This document shows, one piece after another, positions 26,892 to 35,790 of a stretch of DNA of 64,000 nucleotides. Made by a program: the position numbers and the translations under genes. Below the pieces are notes generated by a model. It saw nothing but the letters and a program-made list of their open reading frames with translations. It was not told the origin of the DNA and searched no databases. Within the stretch, counting starts at the first letter, position 1; the number at the start of each line of letters is the position of its first letter. This stretch comes from Opitutaceae bacterium (GTDB lineage Bacteria > Verrucomicrobiota > Verrucomicrobiia > Opitutales > Opitutaceae), in contig JANQSC010000074.1 of assembly GCA_028284235.1 (NCBI GenBank), forward strand, positions 1 to 64,000. The letters are read 5' to 3'.

Positions 26892-26981
26892 TTTCATACT
26901 CATATTCCTACTCTTAATCACAATCAAAAACAGGAAGGGACCGGGATGATTATGAGTAAGAGTTGGATTATGAGTATGATT
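26892..26981. repeat. Long imperfect inverted repeat
   Basis: Arms 26892-26925 and 26948-26981 (34 bp each) pair with about eight mismatches and are built from the short word TCATACTCATA/TATGAGTATGA. It lies between two convergent genes and may terminate the deiminase transcript. The composition differs from the flanks. Confidence 0.65.
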
Positions 26982-27036
26982 CTTACACCGATCGTTCGGG
27001 TGGCTGATTCCGATTAACTAGGCACTCTCCTAGATA

Positions 27037-27068
27037 CAAAAAAAGACCCTCGCCGCGAAGCGAGGGTC
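27037..27068 (-). terminator. Rho-independent terminator of the large TonB receptor gene
   Basis: A 9-bp perfect stem (GACCCTCGC / GCGAGGGTC) with a 6-base loop is followed, read on the minus strand, by eight T residues. It is 27 bp after the receptor stop codon. Confidence 0.9.
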
Positions 27069-27095
27069 TCGAAAGGTTTGTCTGGCGCTAACCGA

Positions 27096-30000
27096 CTAGA
27101 ACGAGAAGGTGTTCGTCAAGAACCACTGCTGCTCTACAGGAACACGCACGTAGGTGACGGCTCCGTCCGGATTGAACTCGATTGGAATATCCTCGTCGCC
27201 ATTCTTGCGGTAGAGGTTTCGAGCGTTCAACTGGATTCTCCAGTTCGCCTTGCCGTTCATGATCGGGCGGCTGTAGCGGAAGAAGATGTCGCCGTTGATG
27301 TCGTCCGGTCCGAACCATGGGTTCGCTATGTCCGGAATGACGTTGTCGTTTTCGTCCAAGAGGTTCGGGTAGCCACCCGCGATCTTGTCTTGGTAGCGCA
27401 AGCTGCCGCCGACTTGGACGCCCTTCAACGCGCCATCCAGGAAGTCGTAACGAGCCGTGACGTTCACACGCCACTCGCGTTGCTCAGGAAGCTGCGTGCC
27501 GTCGAGGGCGCGGGCCAGGATGATATTGTTGAGCTGGTTCTGGAAACGCTGACCGATCTGGTCGGACTCGCGTTGGAACGGAGAACCACGCAATTCCCAC
27601 AGGCTGTAACCGAATGGGCCAATCGGCTGCTTCAGCGCATCCGCCTGGCGGAAGGCTATATCGTAGGCGACGGGAGCGGTATTGGAAGTAACCGTCTTCT
27701 GCTGGGCCACGTTGGCCGACAGCGTCAGGTTCTTGGTCACTTGGCCGATAATGTCGACTTCCTTACCTTCTGAAACGAAAGAACGGGTGGAGTTCAATCC
27801 GGGTTGCGGATCGCTCAAGTCGACGCGCTCGCCACTTTCCAGCGTCTCGACACGGTGGTTGCGGATCGCTTGAAGCTCAGGAAGAACGGCGCCAATGATA
27901 GCGTCGTAGTAGTCCTGGAAGCTCGCAGCTCCAATCAAGTCCGCGCCGGTGCCGCTGAGGCGCTGGCGATTGTCAGGAGAGGTGTCGGGCTTTTTAGCCG
28001 CGTCACTCGCAACTGGGTCGCCTCCATCGTCGTAGTTTCCGGGATTGATGAAGAAGTCCGCGTAGTTTCCGGTCACGTTCGGATCAGGCGTGTAGCCATC
28101 CGGGAACAGGTTGGTGGACGGGTCGTTCTCCGCTGACGTGATACGGTCTAGGTAGAAGCCGATGCGGTTGCCAATGCCTGCCAAACCTCCATTCAGGTTC
28201 GTGCGATCGTTGTTAAGCGAAGTTTCGAACTCGTTGTAGCGGAGGGACACGCGGCCTTCCGCGAAGGTCAGCTGGAATCCCTTTTCTTCGGTCACACCCA
28301 AAGGCGGGTCCAAAGGCTGGTTCAGGATATTCACCGATACACCGGCAGGCTGGAAACTGTCCGCTTCGTAGTAGTGGAACTGGGCGTCCATTCCGAAAGG
28401 AAGATCGAAGAGGTACTCCTCGGGGAACTTCAGGACAGCGCTCTTGGTGCTCGTGTCACCAGTATTGATGCTGTTCGGAGTCGTCGGGAAGTAGAGCAAG
28501 TCCGCATTGTAGGTACCGTCCACTTCGTTGGTGCCGGGGAGGTCCAAGCGAGTCGCGCCGTTGGGGCCCGCTTCACCATAGCCGCCAGGATTCGGAGCGA
28601 GGAACGCGTCCTGCGTATCCGAACGTTCCGCGTAGAGAAGAACCAGGTTGTTTGCGAAGAACGAGCTTTGGATACTCCAAGCTTCAGACTCGAGCTGGCT
28701 CTTGTTGAAGTTTGCTGGGCCTTCGTTCTCGATGATGCGCCAGATCGCTTGCTGGTCTTGCTTCAGCGCGTTGTCGAAGTACCAGATGCCGTACTCGTCG
28801 CCGATCTTCGGGAATGGAGTCTGCAGCACGCCACTGATACGAACGTCGTCCGCGCTTTGGAAACTACGCGCGTCCGGGCCGAGGTAGACTTGAGTCTTAA
28901 CAATACGGCGGAAGTTGTCGCTCAGACCATTGGAAATCTCAGCGGCGCCCGGCCACTTGCTATTGTCCGCCCACCAGGATCCACGGATCTGGCGCTGCAG
29001 ATTGACGTTCTCACGATCCTCGTAGAGACCCGTGAAGGTGTGCTTGCCGAAGATTTTTCCGAGGCCGTCGTTTTGGAAGACGTTCTGGAAATCCAAGGTC
29101 GCGAACGCGGTCGCGCGGAAGGTGTCCTGCTCGTTGCGGCGGGTGCGAGAGAAGTTGTCGTTCCAGCGAATAACCGGACGTCCCAAGTTCTCGTTGAAGA
29201 GACGATCGGGGATACCGTCGAAGTTCTCGTCACCGGGTGAGAGGTTCTCCGTGATGTCCAGCTGAATCGCCTTGCGGTCGCCCGTGTCGAACGGGGTGAA
29301 CTCGAACTGGTCGCGATTCTGCGTATCGAAGGCGAGCTCGATACCAGCGTTACCATTGAAGAGCTCCTGCACCAAGAAGACTTGGTTCATGTCGAACTCG
29401 GTCGTGATGTCGTTGGTCGTGCCCATGAACAACAGGTTGTGGTAGTCGAACACGTTGCGGTTGCGGAGAGACTTGGCGGAGAAGCCAGTACCACCAGTGG
29501 CCGCGGTCGACCAGCGAACGTCCTGCGTAGCGAAGCCACTTGGACGCCAGCGGCCCATGATGCCTTGGATGCCGAAGCCGCCGAGCGCGTCGGACAGAAG
29601 CGGATCCGTGTCCCAGCCAGGAACTTGGTCGTCGGGCGAATTGAAGTTGATCGCAGGGAAGAGGAAGTACGGAGTGCCTTGAACGCTGTTGTTGCGTCCG
29701 CCGTCCGTGGGGTCGTTGCCGAGAGGGTTGCCTCTCAGGAAACGGTTGATCGTCGTGCGCGGAATGAACTGGCCTTCTTGAGCGATGAATTCGTCCCGAG
29801 TGCCGGTCCAGCTATCGGGAATCGTTTCAATGCCCGCGTCGAGAAGCGCTCGTACGTTCGCCTGCGTCAAGGCGCCGTTGTTGATGTCGCTCAGATCGGT
29901 TCCGGGAACAGAGAGAATCGCATTGATTTCTTCCTGGGTTCCCAGGCCGTTCCACCAGGACGAAAAGCGGTCCGTGGGAGGAACGACGTCCGGCGGGTTG

Positions 30001-30815
30001 GCTTCGATTTTGCCGTTTTCGTAGCTGCCTCGCAACGAGGTGCGTCCCAGCCAGTTCGAATTCTCATTCTTGAAGACGGTCGCTTCCCACGCCAGGTAGA
30101 TACGCGTGTCGTCAGTGAAGGCAGGCTTCTGCTTGTACTTCTGCTCCTCGCGCAGGCCGGCCACACGGATCGCGAGGCGATCCTCAACGAGCGTGCGAGC
30201 TACGTCGAAGGTAGCCCGAGCCGAGCCACGATGGTCGAAACGGAACGAAACTTCAGTCGAGTCCTGGCCGATGTAGGCGCGCTTGAGATTGTTGTTGATA
30301 ACACCCCCGGGAGAACCCAATCCAAACAGAATCGAGTTCGGGCCGCGATTCACAACCACGCGAGTGGTGTTGTAGGAATCAAACGGGATGTCGGTCTGGA
30401 AGTAGTCGCGGGTCAAATTCGCGCTCACCAAACCACGTACGCGTTGACCACGTTGCGGGTTGACGCGGGATTCCACCGTGCCGTTGCCGCCGTCGGAGTT
30501 CGAGAAGTTACCAAGCGCGCCGCCAACTTCCATGTTGCCGACAAACTGAAGCAAAGACTCGCCGTCCGTCGCGCCAGTGTCTTCCATGAACTCTTCGGTG
30601 ATGACAGCGATAGACGCCCCCAAGTCACCGATGTTAGAGCGAACACGCGACCCCGCCAATGTGGTAGTCGCCCGATAACCTTGGTCGTCCTTGGCATCAA
30701 CCGCGAACGGAGACAACTCGATGACTTCCTCGTCATCGTCGTCCTGGGCCTGTACGCACAGCCCCGTCGTTAAAAGACCAGCGAGCGCCAGTCTGGGTAG
30801 GTTTAGTTTCATCAT
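27096..30815 (-). CDS. Very large TonB-dependent receptor
   Basis: An outer-membrane receptor of 1239 residues, well above the usual 700-1000. Signal peptide LALAGLLTTGLCVQAQ, then the acidic stretch DDDDEEVIELSPFAVDA with GYRATTTLAGSRVRSNIGDL, a TonB-box and plug start I associate with Verrucomicrobia receptors. Plug features include VNRGPNSILFGLGSPGGVIN, and the barrel ends with the aromatic VEQQWFLTNTFSF. Two adjacent Met codons (30815, 30812) could start it. It probably imports an oligosaccharide made by the sulfatase/esterase region to the right (inference). A GntR-type operator lies about 140 bp upstream. Confidence 0.93.
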   Translation of the reverse strand: MMKLNLPRLALAGLLTTGLCVQAQDDDDEEVIELSPFAVDAKDDQGYRATTTLAGSRVRSNIGDLGASIAVITEEFMEDTGATDGESLLQFVGNMEVGGALGNFSNSDGGNGTVESRVNPQRGQRVRGLVSANLTRDYFQTDIPFDSYNTTRVVVNRGPNSILFGLGSPGGVINNNLKRAYIGQDSTEVSFRFDHRGSARATFDVARTLVEDRLAIRVAGLREEQKYKQKPAFTDDTRIYLAWEATVFKNENSNWLGRTSLRGSYENGKIEANPPDVVPPTDRFSSWWNGLGTQEEINAILSVPGTDLSDINNGALTQANVRALLDAGIETIPDSWTGTRDEFIAQEGQFIPRTTINRFLRGNPLGNDPTDGGRNNSVQGTPYFLFPAINFNSPDDQVPGWDTDPLLSDALGGFGIQGIMGRWRPSGFATQDVRWSTAATGGTGFSAKSLRNRNVFDYHNLLFMGTTNDITTEFDMNQVFLVQELFNGNAGIELAFDTQNRDQFEFTPFDTGDRKAIQLDITENLSPGDENFDGIPDRLFNENLGRPVIRWNDNFSRTRRNEQDTFRATAFATLDFQNVFQNDGLGKIFGKHTFTGLYEDRENVNLQRQIRGSWWADNSKWPGAAEISNGLSDNFRRIVKTQVYLGPDARSFQSADDVRISGVLQTPFPKIGDEYGIWYFDNALKQDQQAIWRIIENEGPANFNKSQLESEAWSIQSSFFANNLVLLYAERSDTQDAFLAPNPGGYGEAGPNGATRLDLPGTNEVDGTYNADLLYFPTTPNSINTGDTSTKSAVLKFPEEYLFDLPFGMDAQFHYYEADSFQPAGVSVNILNQPLDPPLGVTEEKGFQLTFAEGRVSLRYNEFETSLNNDRTNLNGGLAGIGNRIGFYLDRITSAENDPSTNLFPDGYTPDPNVTGNYADFFINPGNYDDGGDPVASDAAKKPDTSPDNRQRLSGTGADLIGAASFQDYYDAIIGAVLPELQAIRNHRVETLESGERVDLSDPQPGLNSTRSFVSEGKEVDIIGQVTKNLTLSANVAQQKTVTSNTAPVAYDIAFRQADALKQPIGPFGYSLWELRGSPFQRESDQIGQRFQNQLNNIILARALDGTQLPEQREWRVNVTARYDFLDGALKGVQVGGSLRYQDKIAGGYPNLLDENDNVIPDIANPWFGPDDINGDIFFRYSRPIMNGKANWRIQLNARNLYRKNGDEDIPIEFNPDGAVTYVRVPVEQQWFLTNTFSF

Positions 30816-31295
30816 AGTGGGTAGTTCTAGTTTTAGTCCGAATTTGTCAGTTTAAGATTAGGGATAGAATGGATTGGGTTAGGAATAGAGAGAGAGTCGT
30901 GAGGGGAAGTGCGAATGCCGCTAGTTTGAAGCGATGTGTCGGCTTTTGTCAGCTTTTGTCAGCACAAAGGATTGCGGCAGCATTGATTGTACGAGACGTC
31001 AGTTGCTCGACTCTACTGGATGCGACGACGCGTGGGCGCGTGGGAGGAGTCCGGGGTAGAGACGAGCGTAGGGATAGGATAGTCTAAAAAATGGGAATGT
31101 GTAGGTTGATTGCCGTCAGTATTTGTTAGTCCCGCCACGTTCGTCAAGCCCCGAGTCCAACATTCGCGCATTAGAAAAGTGTCATAGAGCCGCTCCTGCG
31201 CCTGCGAACAATGCACGTAAAAAAGATTGCTCGATCGCCTCCCGGAACCAAAACTGTCTGTTCTTGTCAGCAAATCGCCTCCTCTACGGAACCCC
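30816..31295. other. 480-bp intergenic region between receptor and regulator
   Basis: I found no convincing gene here. It should hold the divergent promoters of the TonB receptor (minus) and the first GntR/LacI regulator (plus). Short repeats of TTTTGTCAGC occur at about 30945 and 30955, and a related CTTGTCAGCAAA at about 31263-31274. Confidence 0.5.
30954..30969. promoter_or_regulatory. Candidate GntR-type operator
   Basis: TTTGT-CAGC-ACAAA (30955-30968) is a perfect inverted repeat matching the general GntR operator form GT-N4-AC. A half-site TTTTGTCAG lies just before it. It is located between the receptor and a GntR-headed regulator. Confidence 0.5.
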
Positions 31296-32378
31296 ATGCC
31301 CTCCAACTCAGAAAGCTTCACACTCGCCAATATGCGTTCGCAAAGAGAGCTTGCAAAGGAACGCGTCAAAGACCTCATCCACAGCGGTAAGTTATTGAGG
31401 GACGGGTACATGCCTCCAATTCGAAAAGTATCCGAGGCAATCGGATTCAATCGGGACGCAGTCTGGAAAGCCTACCGGGAACTCGAGTCGGAGGGGTACA
31501 TCAAGGCGACGGAGAATCGCCGATACGTCATACAAAGCAGCTTCGCTGACAAACACTTGAGAATGCTCGACGCGCGTCTTATTACGGTTGGCGAAGACTC
31601 GATCCGATTCTCCGGATTGCAGCGTTTTCACCAAACACTTACTGACAAGCAATCTGAATTTGGGATTCGAACCCACTTGAAATGCGTCATGGACGCGGAA
31701 GACATCCAACCCGAATGGCTCGAAGACATGGACTTCCTGATACTCGGCGGCTATTTCGCCCACTCCAAAATTCTCGACGCGCTCGCCAAGAAAATCCCCA
31801 CCGTCGGCGTGATCGCCTCCAACGAGTGGCAGCCCAGCGTCTCCATCGACACCGACAACCCGCAAATGGGGCGACTCGCCGCGAAACGACTGATCGAGGC
31901 GGGCGCCGCCGCTCCCGCGGTCGTCGCCTACGCCAACCAGGAGCGTCGTCACTTGCTGCGTAAAATCGGCTTCCAAGCGAAATGGGTGGAAGACGGCGCC
32001 AGCACCGCAGAGATTCCGGAATTCTGGATCGACCCTGGAAACTTCCGCCGCGCCGTCGAGCTCGAAGAAGTCGCCCGATCCCTGGAGGGGTGCGACTCTG
32101 TTTTCTGCCTCGAAAAGGAAAGCGCCATCGACCTCCTTGCCATCTTGAAACATATCGACGTCCGCGTCCCGGACGACATTAAAGTAATCAGCGCCGACGG
32201 TACTTTCGAGGGGCTTCAAACCTCCCCCAAACTCACCTACGTCAAACAGCAATTCGAGACGATGGCGTCGATCGCCGCGGAAAAGGCCCGCCAGCTATGC
32301 ACGCGTTCGGATCCGAGAACATCCGAAACTGAGAAAATTCTAGTGCCTTCAGAACTGGTTCCACGAGAATCCGCATAG
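31296..32378 (+). CDS. GntR/LacI-type hybrid transcriptional regulator 1
   Basis: 360 residues. A GntR winged helix occupies about residues 15-80 (GYMPPIRKVSEAIGFNRDAVWKAYRELESEGYI). The rest (about 90-350) is a periplasmic-binding-protein/LacI-like sensor domain, with VGVIASNEWQPSVSIDTDN and DIKVISADGTFEG. I chose the ATG at 31296; the frame extends upstream to 31227 without family features. It is closely similar in layout and sequence to the next gene, so the pair arose by duplication. It probably controls the adjacent receptor or sulfatase genes in response to a sugar (inference). Confidence 0.87.
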   Translation: MPSNSESFTLANMRSQRELAKERVKDLIHSGKLLRDGYMPPIRKVSEAIGFNRDAVWKAYRELESEGYIKATENRRYVIQSSFADKHLRMLDARLITVGEDSIRFSGLQRFHQTLTDKQSEFGIRTHLKCVMDAEDIQPEWLEDMDFLILGGYFAHSKILDALAKKIPTVGVIASNEWQPSVSIDTDNPQMGRLAAKRLIEAGAAAPAVVAYANQERRHLLRKIGFQAKWVEDGASTAEIPEFWIDPGNFRRAVELEEVARSLEGCDSVFCLEKESAIDLLAILKHIDVRVPDDIKVISADGTFEGLQTSPKLTYVKQQFETMASIAAEKARQLCTRSDPRTSETEKILVPSELVPRESA

Positions 32379-32680
32379 TCAGCGCCCGCGACCCGTCACC
32401 CGCGCCGACGCTGGTTTAGAACGCGTCAATCGAACGTCGAAACTCCCGAACAAACAGCCAACGAAAAAATACTGCGCCAATTAACCGATTTAAGAGCGCC
32501 ATTCCACTTGCCATGGCGAAGATCGCCTCGCAATAATCCACCCCTCTTCGGAAACCAACCACGCACTCTAGCTAGACGTATTCGCGCCGCCCGTCGCCAC
32601 TGTTTCGCAGTTTCGTCCCGCGAACAGCAGATTGGCAGCGCCCGCAGTCCAACTCTTTGTCCTTAGCAAGGCGTCATCCT
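32379..32680. other. 302-bp intergenic region between the two regulators
   Basis: No gene, strong hairpin or repeat could be recognised here. It presumably contains the promoter of the second regulator. Confidence 0.4.
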
Positions 32681-33757
32681 ATGAAGGCCCCTTACTCGAA
32701 TCACACAACCCAGCAAGAAATCGCCGTCGAGCGAACGAAGGAGCTCATCCAGAAGGGCAGAATCTCGCGCGGCAGCTACCTCCCCTCAATCCGCAAAGCG
32801 TCGGAACTTTTCCAGGTGAATCGCGACGCCGTTTGGCGGGCCTATGTCGAGCTCGAAAAGTCAAACGTCCTGGAAGCCACCGACAACGGACGCTACCGAG
32901 TCCATCCGAGCATCGCCGAAAGCCGCCTCCGCGTACTCGACGTGCGTCTAATCGCGGTAGGCGAATTCTCGATACGGTTTTCCGGCCTGCAGCGCTTCCA
33001 CAAACACTTGGTCGACAACGAAAACAGATTTGGAATTCGAACCCATCTCCAGTGCGCTACCGACGCCCGCAACATCGACCCGCAGTGGTTCCACTCCATG
33101 GACTGCGTCGTTTTCGGAGGCTATTTCGAAAATCCCGAGCGCCTGGCGACCGTTGATCCGGGAATTCCAAGCATCGGAATAATCAACTCGGAAAAATGGA
33201 CCCCCAATCTGGCTATCGATACCGACAACCAGCATCTCGGTCGCCTCGCCGCGAGCCATCTGCGCGAACGCGGAGCGAACGCCCCCGCTCTCGTCGCCTA
33301 CTCCAACCAGGAAAAACGTCGCGTACTCCGTAAACTCGGATTCCAATCGCAATGGCTCGAAGACGGCGGCGCCATCGAGGACATACTAGAACACTGGATC
33401 GACCCGTCCTGCCCCTACCAGCGAATCGTCGACCTGAATCAAATCGCCCAGTCGCTCGATTCGCGCGACTCCGTCTTTTGCCTCGAGAAGCAAAGCGCGA
33501 TCGATCTCCTGAACATTCTGAAACGGCTCGAGGTCGACATCCCCTCGAATCTCAAAGTTATCAGCGCCGACGGAACCTTCGAGGGACTCGCCACCACCCC
33601 TCCGCTCACCTACCTGAAACAGAACTTCGAGCGTATGGCGGAAATCACCGCGGAGAGAATCCGCCTCGCCTGTTCCGATTCTAGCGAGCCCCCTCGATTC
33701 CCCAAACACGAGCGCATCCTAGTCCGTCCCGAGCTCGTCCAGCGCCAGTCCACCTGA
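32681..33757 (+). CDS. GntR/LacI-type hybrid transcriptional regulator 2
   Basis: 358 residues, paralogous to the upstream gene over the whole length: both share SIRFSGLQRFH, the GGYF turn, DSVFCLEK, SAIDLL and VISADGTFEGL. The GntR winged helix is at about residues 10-75 (GSYLPSIRKASELFQVNRDAVWRAYVELE). The ATG at 32681 is preferred to an in-frame TTG at 32657. The recognition helices are similar but not identical (FQVNRDAVWRA against IGFNRDAVWKA), so the two may bind overlapping operators. It precedes the sulfatase and acetylesterase genes on the same strand. Confidence 0.87.
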   Translation: MKAPYSNHTTQQEIAVERTKELIQKGRISRGSYLPSIRKASELFQVNRDAVWRAYVELEKSNVLEATDNGRYRVHPSIAESRLRVLDVRLIAVGEFSIRFSGLQRFHKHLVDNENRFGIRTHLQCATDARNIDPQWFHSMDCVVFGGYFENPERLATVDPGIPSIGIINSEKWTPNLAIDTDNQHLGRLAASHLRERGANAPALVAYSNQEKRRVLRKLGFQSQWLEDGGAIEDILEHWIDPSCPYQRIVDLNQIAQSLDSRDSVFCLEKQSAIDLLNILKRLEVDIPSNLKVISADGTFEGLATTPPLTYLKQNFERMAEITAERIRLACSDSSEPPRFPKHERILVRPELVQRQST

Positions 33758-33888
33758 GCTCGGCCGTACATTACAAGACCGTCTTCAGCGCCCAGATGGC
33801 GCGGTAAGATCTTGCTCCAATCGGCAGATACTGTCCAATGATGCGAAAACGCTCGGAAACCAACGCGCTCAACCCGAACCACACCCCT

Positions 33889-35757
33889 ATGAGATTTCAG
33901 CCCGCCTACGCGCTCGCCGCCCTCGCTCTGCTGCTCGCAACCGCAGCCACCGCCGAAAAACCGAACATCCTCTGGATCGTCAGCGAAGACAACAGCCCAT
34001 ATATTGGCTGCTTCGGCGACCCGCTCGCAAACACGCCCGCCATCGACGCGCTCGCCGCCGACGGCGTGATCTACAGAAACACCTACGCCAACGCCGCCGT
34101 CTGCGGACCCGCCCGCACGGCCCTCATTACCGGAGTCTATCCCCCCTCCTTCGGCGGCGAACACATGCGCAGCCAAGCCGCCCTCCCGGCCTTCATGAAG
34201 ATCTACCCCAAATACCTGCAAGACGCCGGCTACTACACCACCAACAACAGCAAGCAGGACTACAACATCGACCAAAACACCCCCGGCTGGGACGAAAGCA
34301 GTCGCAACGCCCACTGGAAAAACCGGCCCAAAGGGAAACCCTTCTTCGCCATCTTCAACACCAACCTCACGCACGAGAGCTCCATGCACCCCTCGCGCAA
34401 CACCGTCAAAGCCCACGTGGATCTCGCCAAAGTGCGCGTCCCCGCCTACCTTCCGGATACGGAAACCACCCGCGAGCGTATCTCCGCCTACTACACGCGT
34501 ATCCACGAAATGGATCAATTCGTAGCGAAATATCTGAAGGAAATCGAAGACGCCGGCCTCGCCGACGATACCATCGTTTTCTACTACTCCGACCATGGAG
34601 GGGTCATGCCCCGATCCAAACGCTTCATCTACAACAGCGGAACCAACGTCCCGCTCGTCGTCCGCGTACCCAAAAAATGGGCCCACCTGACACCTCATGC
34701 CCCCGGCAGCGAAACCGACGAACGCGTTGGCTTCGTCGACTTCGCCCCGACGCTCCTCAGCCTCGTCGGCACCGACATCCCCAAGCACATGCAGGGCCGC
34801 GCCTTCCTCGGCGAAAAGCGCTCCGCCGCGCCCGAATACGCCTACACGTTCCGAGCCCGGGCGGACGAGCGAATCGACTTCAAACGCGGCGTTACGGACG
34901 GACGCTACAATTACATCCGCAACTACCTCGCCTACCTCCCCACCGGACAACACGTCAACTACCTCTGGGACAACCCCATCGCCGTAGAATGGGAAGCCCT
35001 CTACCGCTCCGGCAAAGCCACCAAGGCCCAGAGCGCTTTCTTCGAACCCGCCCCGCTTGAGGAGCTGTTCGATCTCCAAACCGACCCAGACGAAGTCAAC
35101 AATCTCGCCGAAGACCCCGCCCACCGCGCCGTCCTCCTGCGCATGCGCAAAGCCAACCGAGAACACCTACTCCGAATCCACGACTCCGGCTTCATTCCCG
35201 AAGCGCTTCTCATCGAATGGAGCCGCGGGTCCGGCAAGACCCCCTACGCCATCGCCCGCGATCCAGACCAGTACCCGCTCGAGGAAATTCTCCAAGCCGC
35301 CGACGCCCTCCTCGACAAAGGCGACAAAGCCCTCCCCAAACTCACCCGCCTGCTCGCGCACAAAAACCCAGTCGTCCAGTACTGGGCTCTCGTCAATTGC
35401 ATGGTTCTGAAAACCGAGGACGAACGAGCGGTCAAACGCATCAACGCCCTTACCCGCAGCCCCATCGACGCCACCCGGATCGCCGCCGCCGAGCACCTCG
35501 CCCGAATCGGCGCAAAAGACCCGCGACCGATACTCAACGAAGTCCTGCTCAACAACGCCAACGTCATGGCCCGGCTGCAAGCCATCAACGCCCTCGACCA
35601 CGTTCGCGACGCCTACCCCTTCGACAAATCCGTCTTCGAACGCTCCGCTAAAATCTGGCCCTCCAACACAAAAGAACTCTCTGCCGACTGGATGGGCCGA
35701 TACAAAGCCTACGACGTGCGCGTCATGGAGTTTCTCGAAACCGTCGCCAAACGCTAG
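33889..35757 (+). CDS. Secreted sulfatase 2 with HEAT-like tail
   Basis: 622 residues with signal peptide ALAALALLLATAATAEK. Metal ligands fall in VSEDNSPYIG (34-35), and the formylglycine signature AAVCGPARTALITG has its Cys at residue 72 (CxPAR form). After the sulfatase domain (to about 440) come helical HEAT-like repeats (about 460-600), as in heparan N-sulfatase-like enzymes of PVC bacteria. An upstream ATG at 33838 would add 17 charged residues before the signal peptide and was rejected. It is followed after 33 bp by the acetylesterase gene, suggesting joint removal of sulfate and acetyl groups from a glycan. Confidence 0.92.
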   Translation: MRFQPAYALAALALLLATAATAEKPNILWIVSEDNSPYIGCFGDPLANTPAIDALAADGVIYRNTYANAAVCGPARTALITGVYPPSFGGEHMRSQAALPAFMKIYPKYLQDAGYYTTNNSKQDYNIDQNTPGWDESSRNAHWKNRPKGKPFFAIFNTNLTHESSMHPSRNTVKAHVDLAKVRVPAYLPDTETTRERISAYYTRIHEMDQFVAKYLKEIEDAGLADDTIVFYYSDHGGVMPRSKRFIYNSGTNVPLVVRVPKKWAHLTPHAPGSETDERVGFVDFAPTLLSLVGTDIPKHMQGRAFLGEKRSAAPEYAYTFRARADERIDFKRGVTDGRYNYIRNYLAYLPTGQHVNYLWDNPIAVEWEALYRSGKATKAQSAFFEPAPLEELFDLQTDPDEVNNLAEDPAHRAVLLRMRKANREHLLRIHDSGFIPEALLIEWSRGSGKTPYAIARDPDQYPLEEILQAADALLDKGDKALPKLTRLLAHKNPVVQYWALVNCMVLKTEDERAVKRINALTRSPIDATRIAAAEHLARIGAKDPRPILNEVLLNNANVMARLQAINALDHVRDAYPFDKSVFERSAKIWPSNTKELSADWMGRYKAYDVRVMEFLETVAKR

Positions 35758-35790
35758 CTTCGCAACCCTCTCGCAACCACGATTGAACCC

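Noticed and set aside
33610..35166. Long open frame on the minus strand (518 codons)
   Set aside because: Antisense to sulfatase 2, with a Val/Gly-rich translation typical of a shadow frame.
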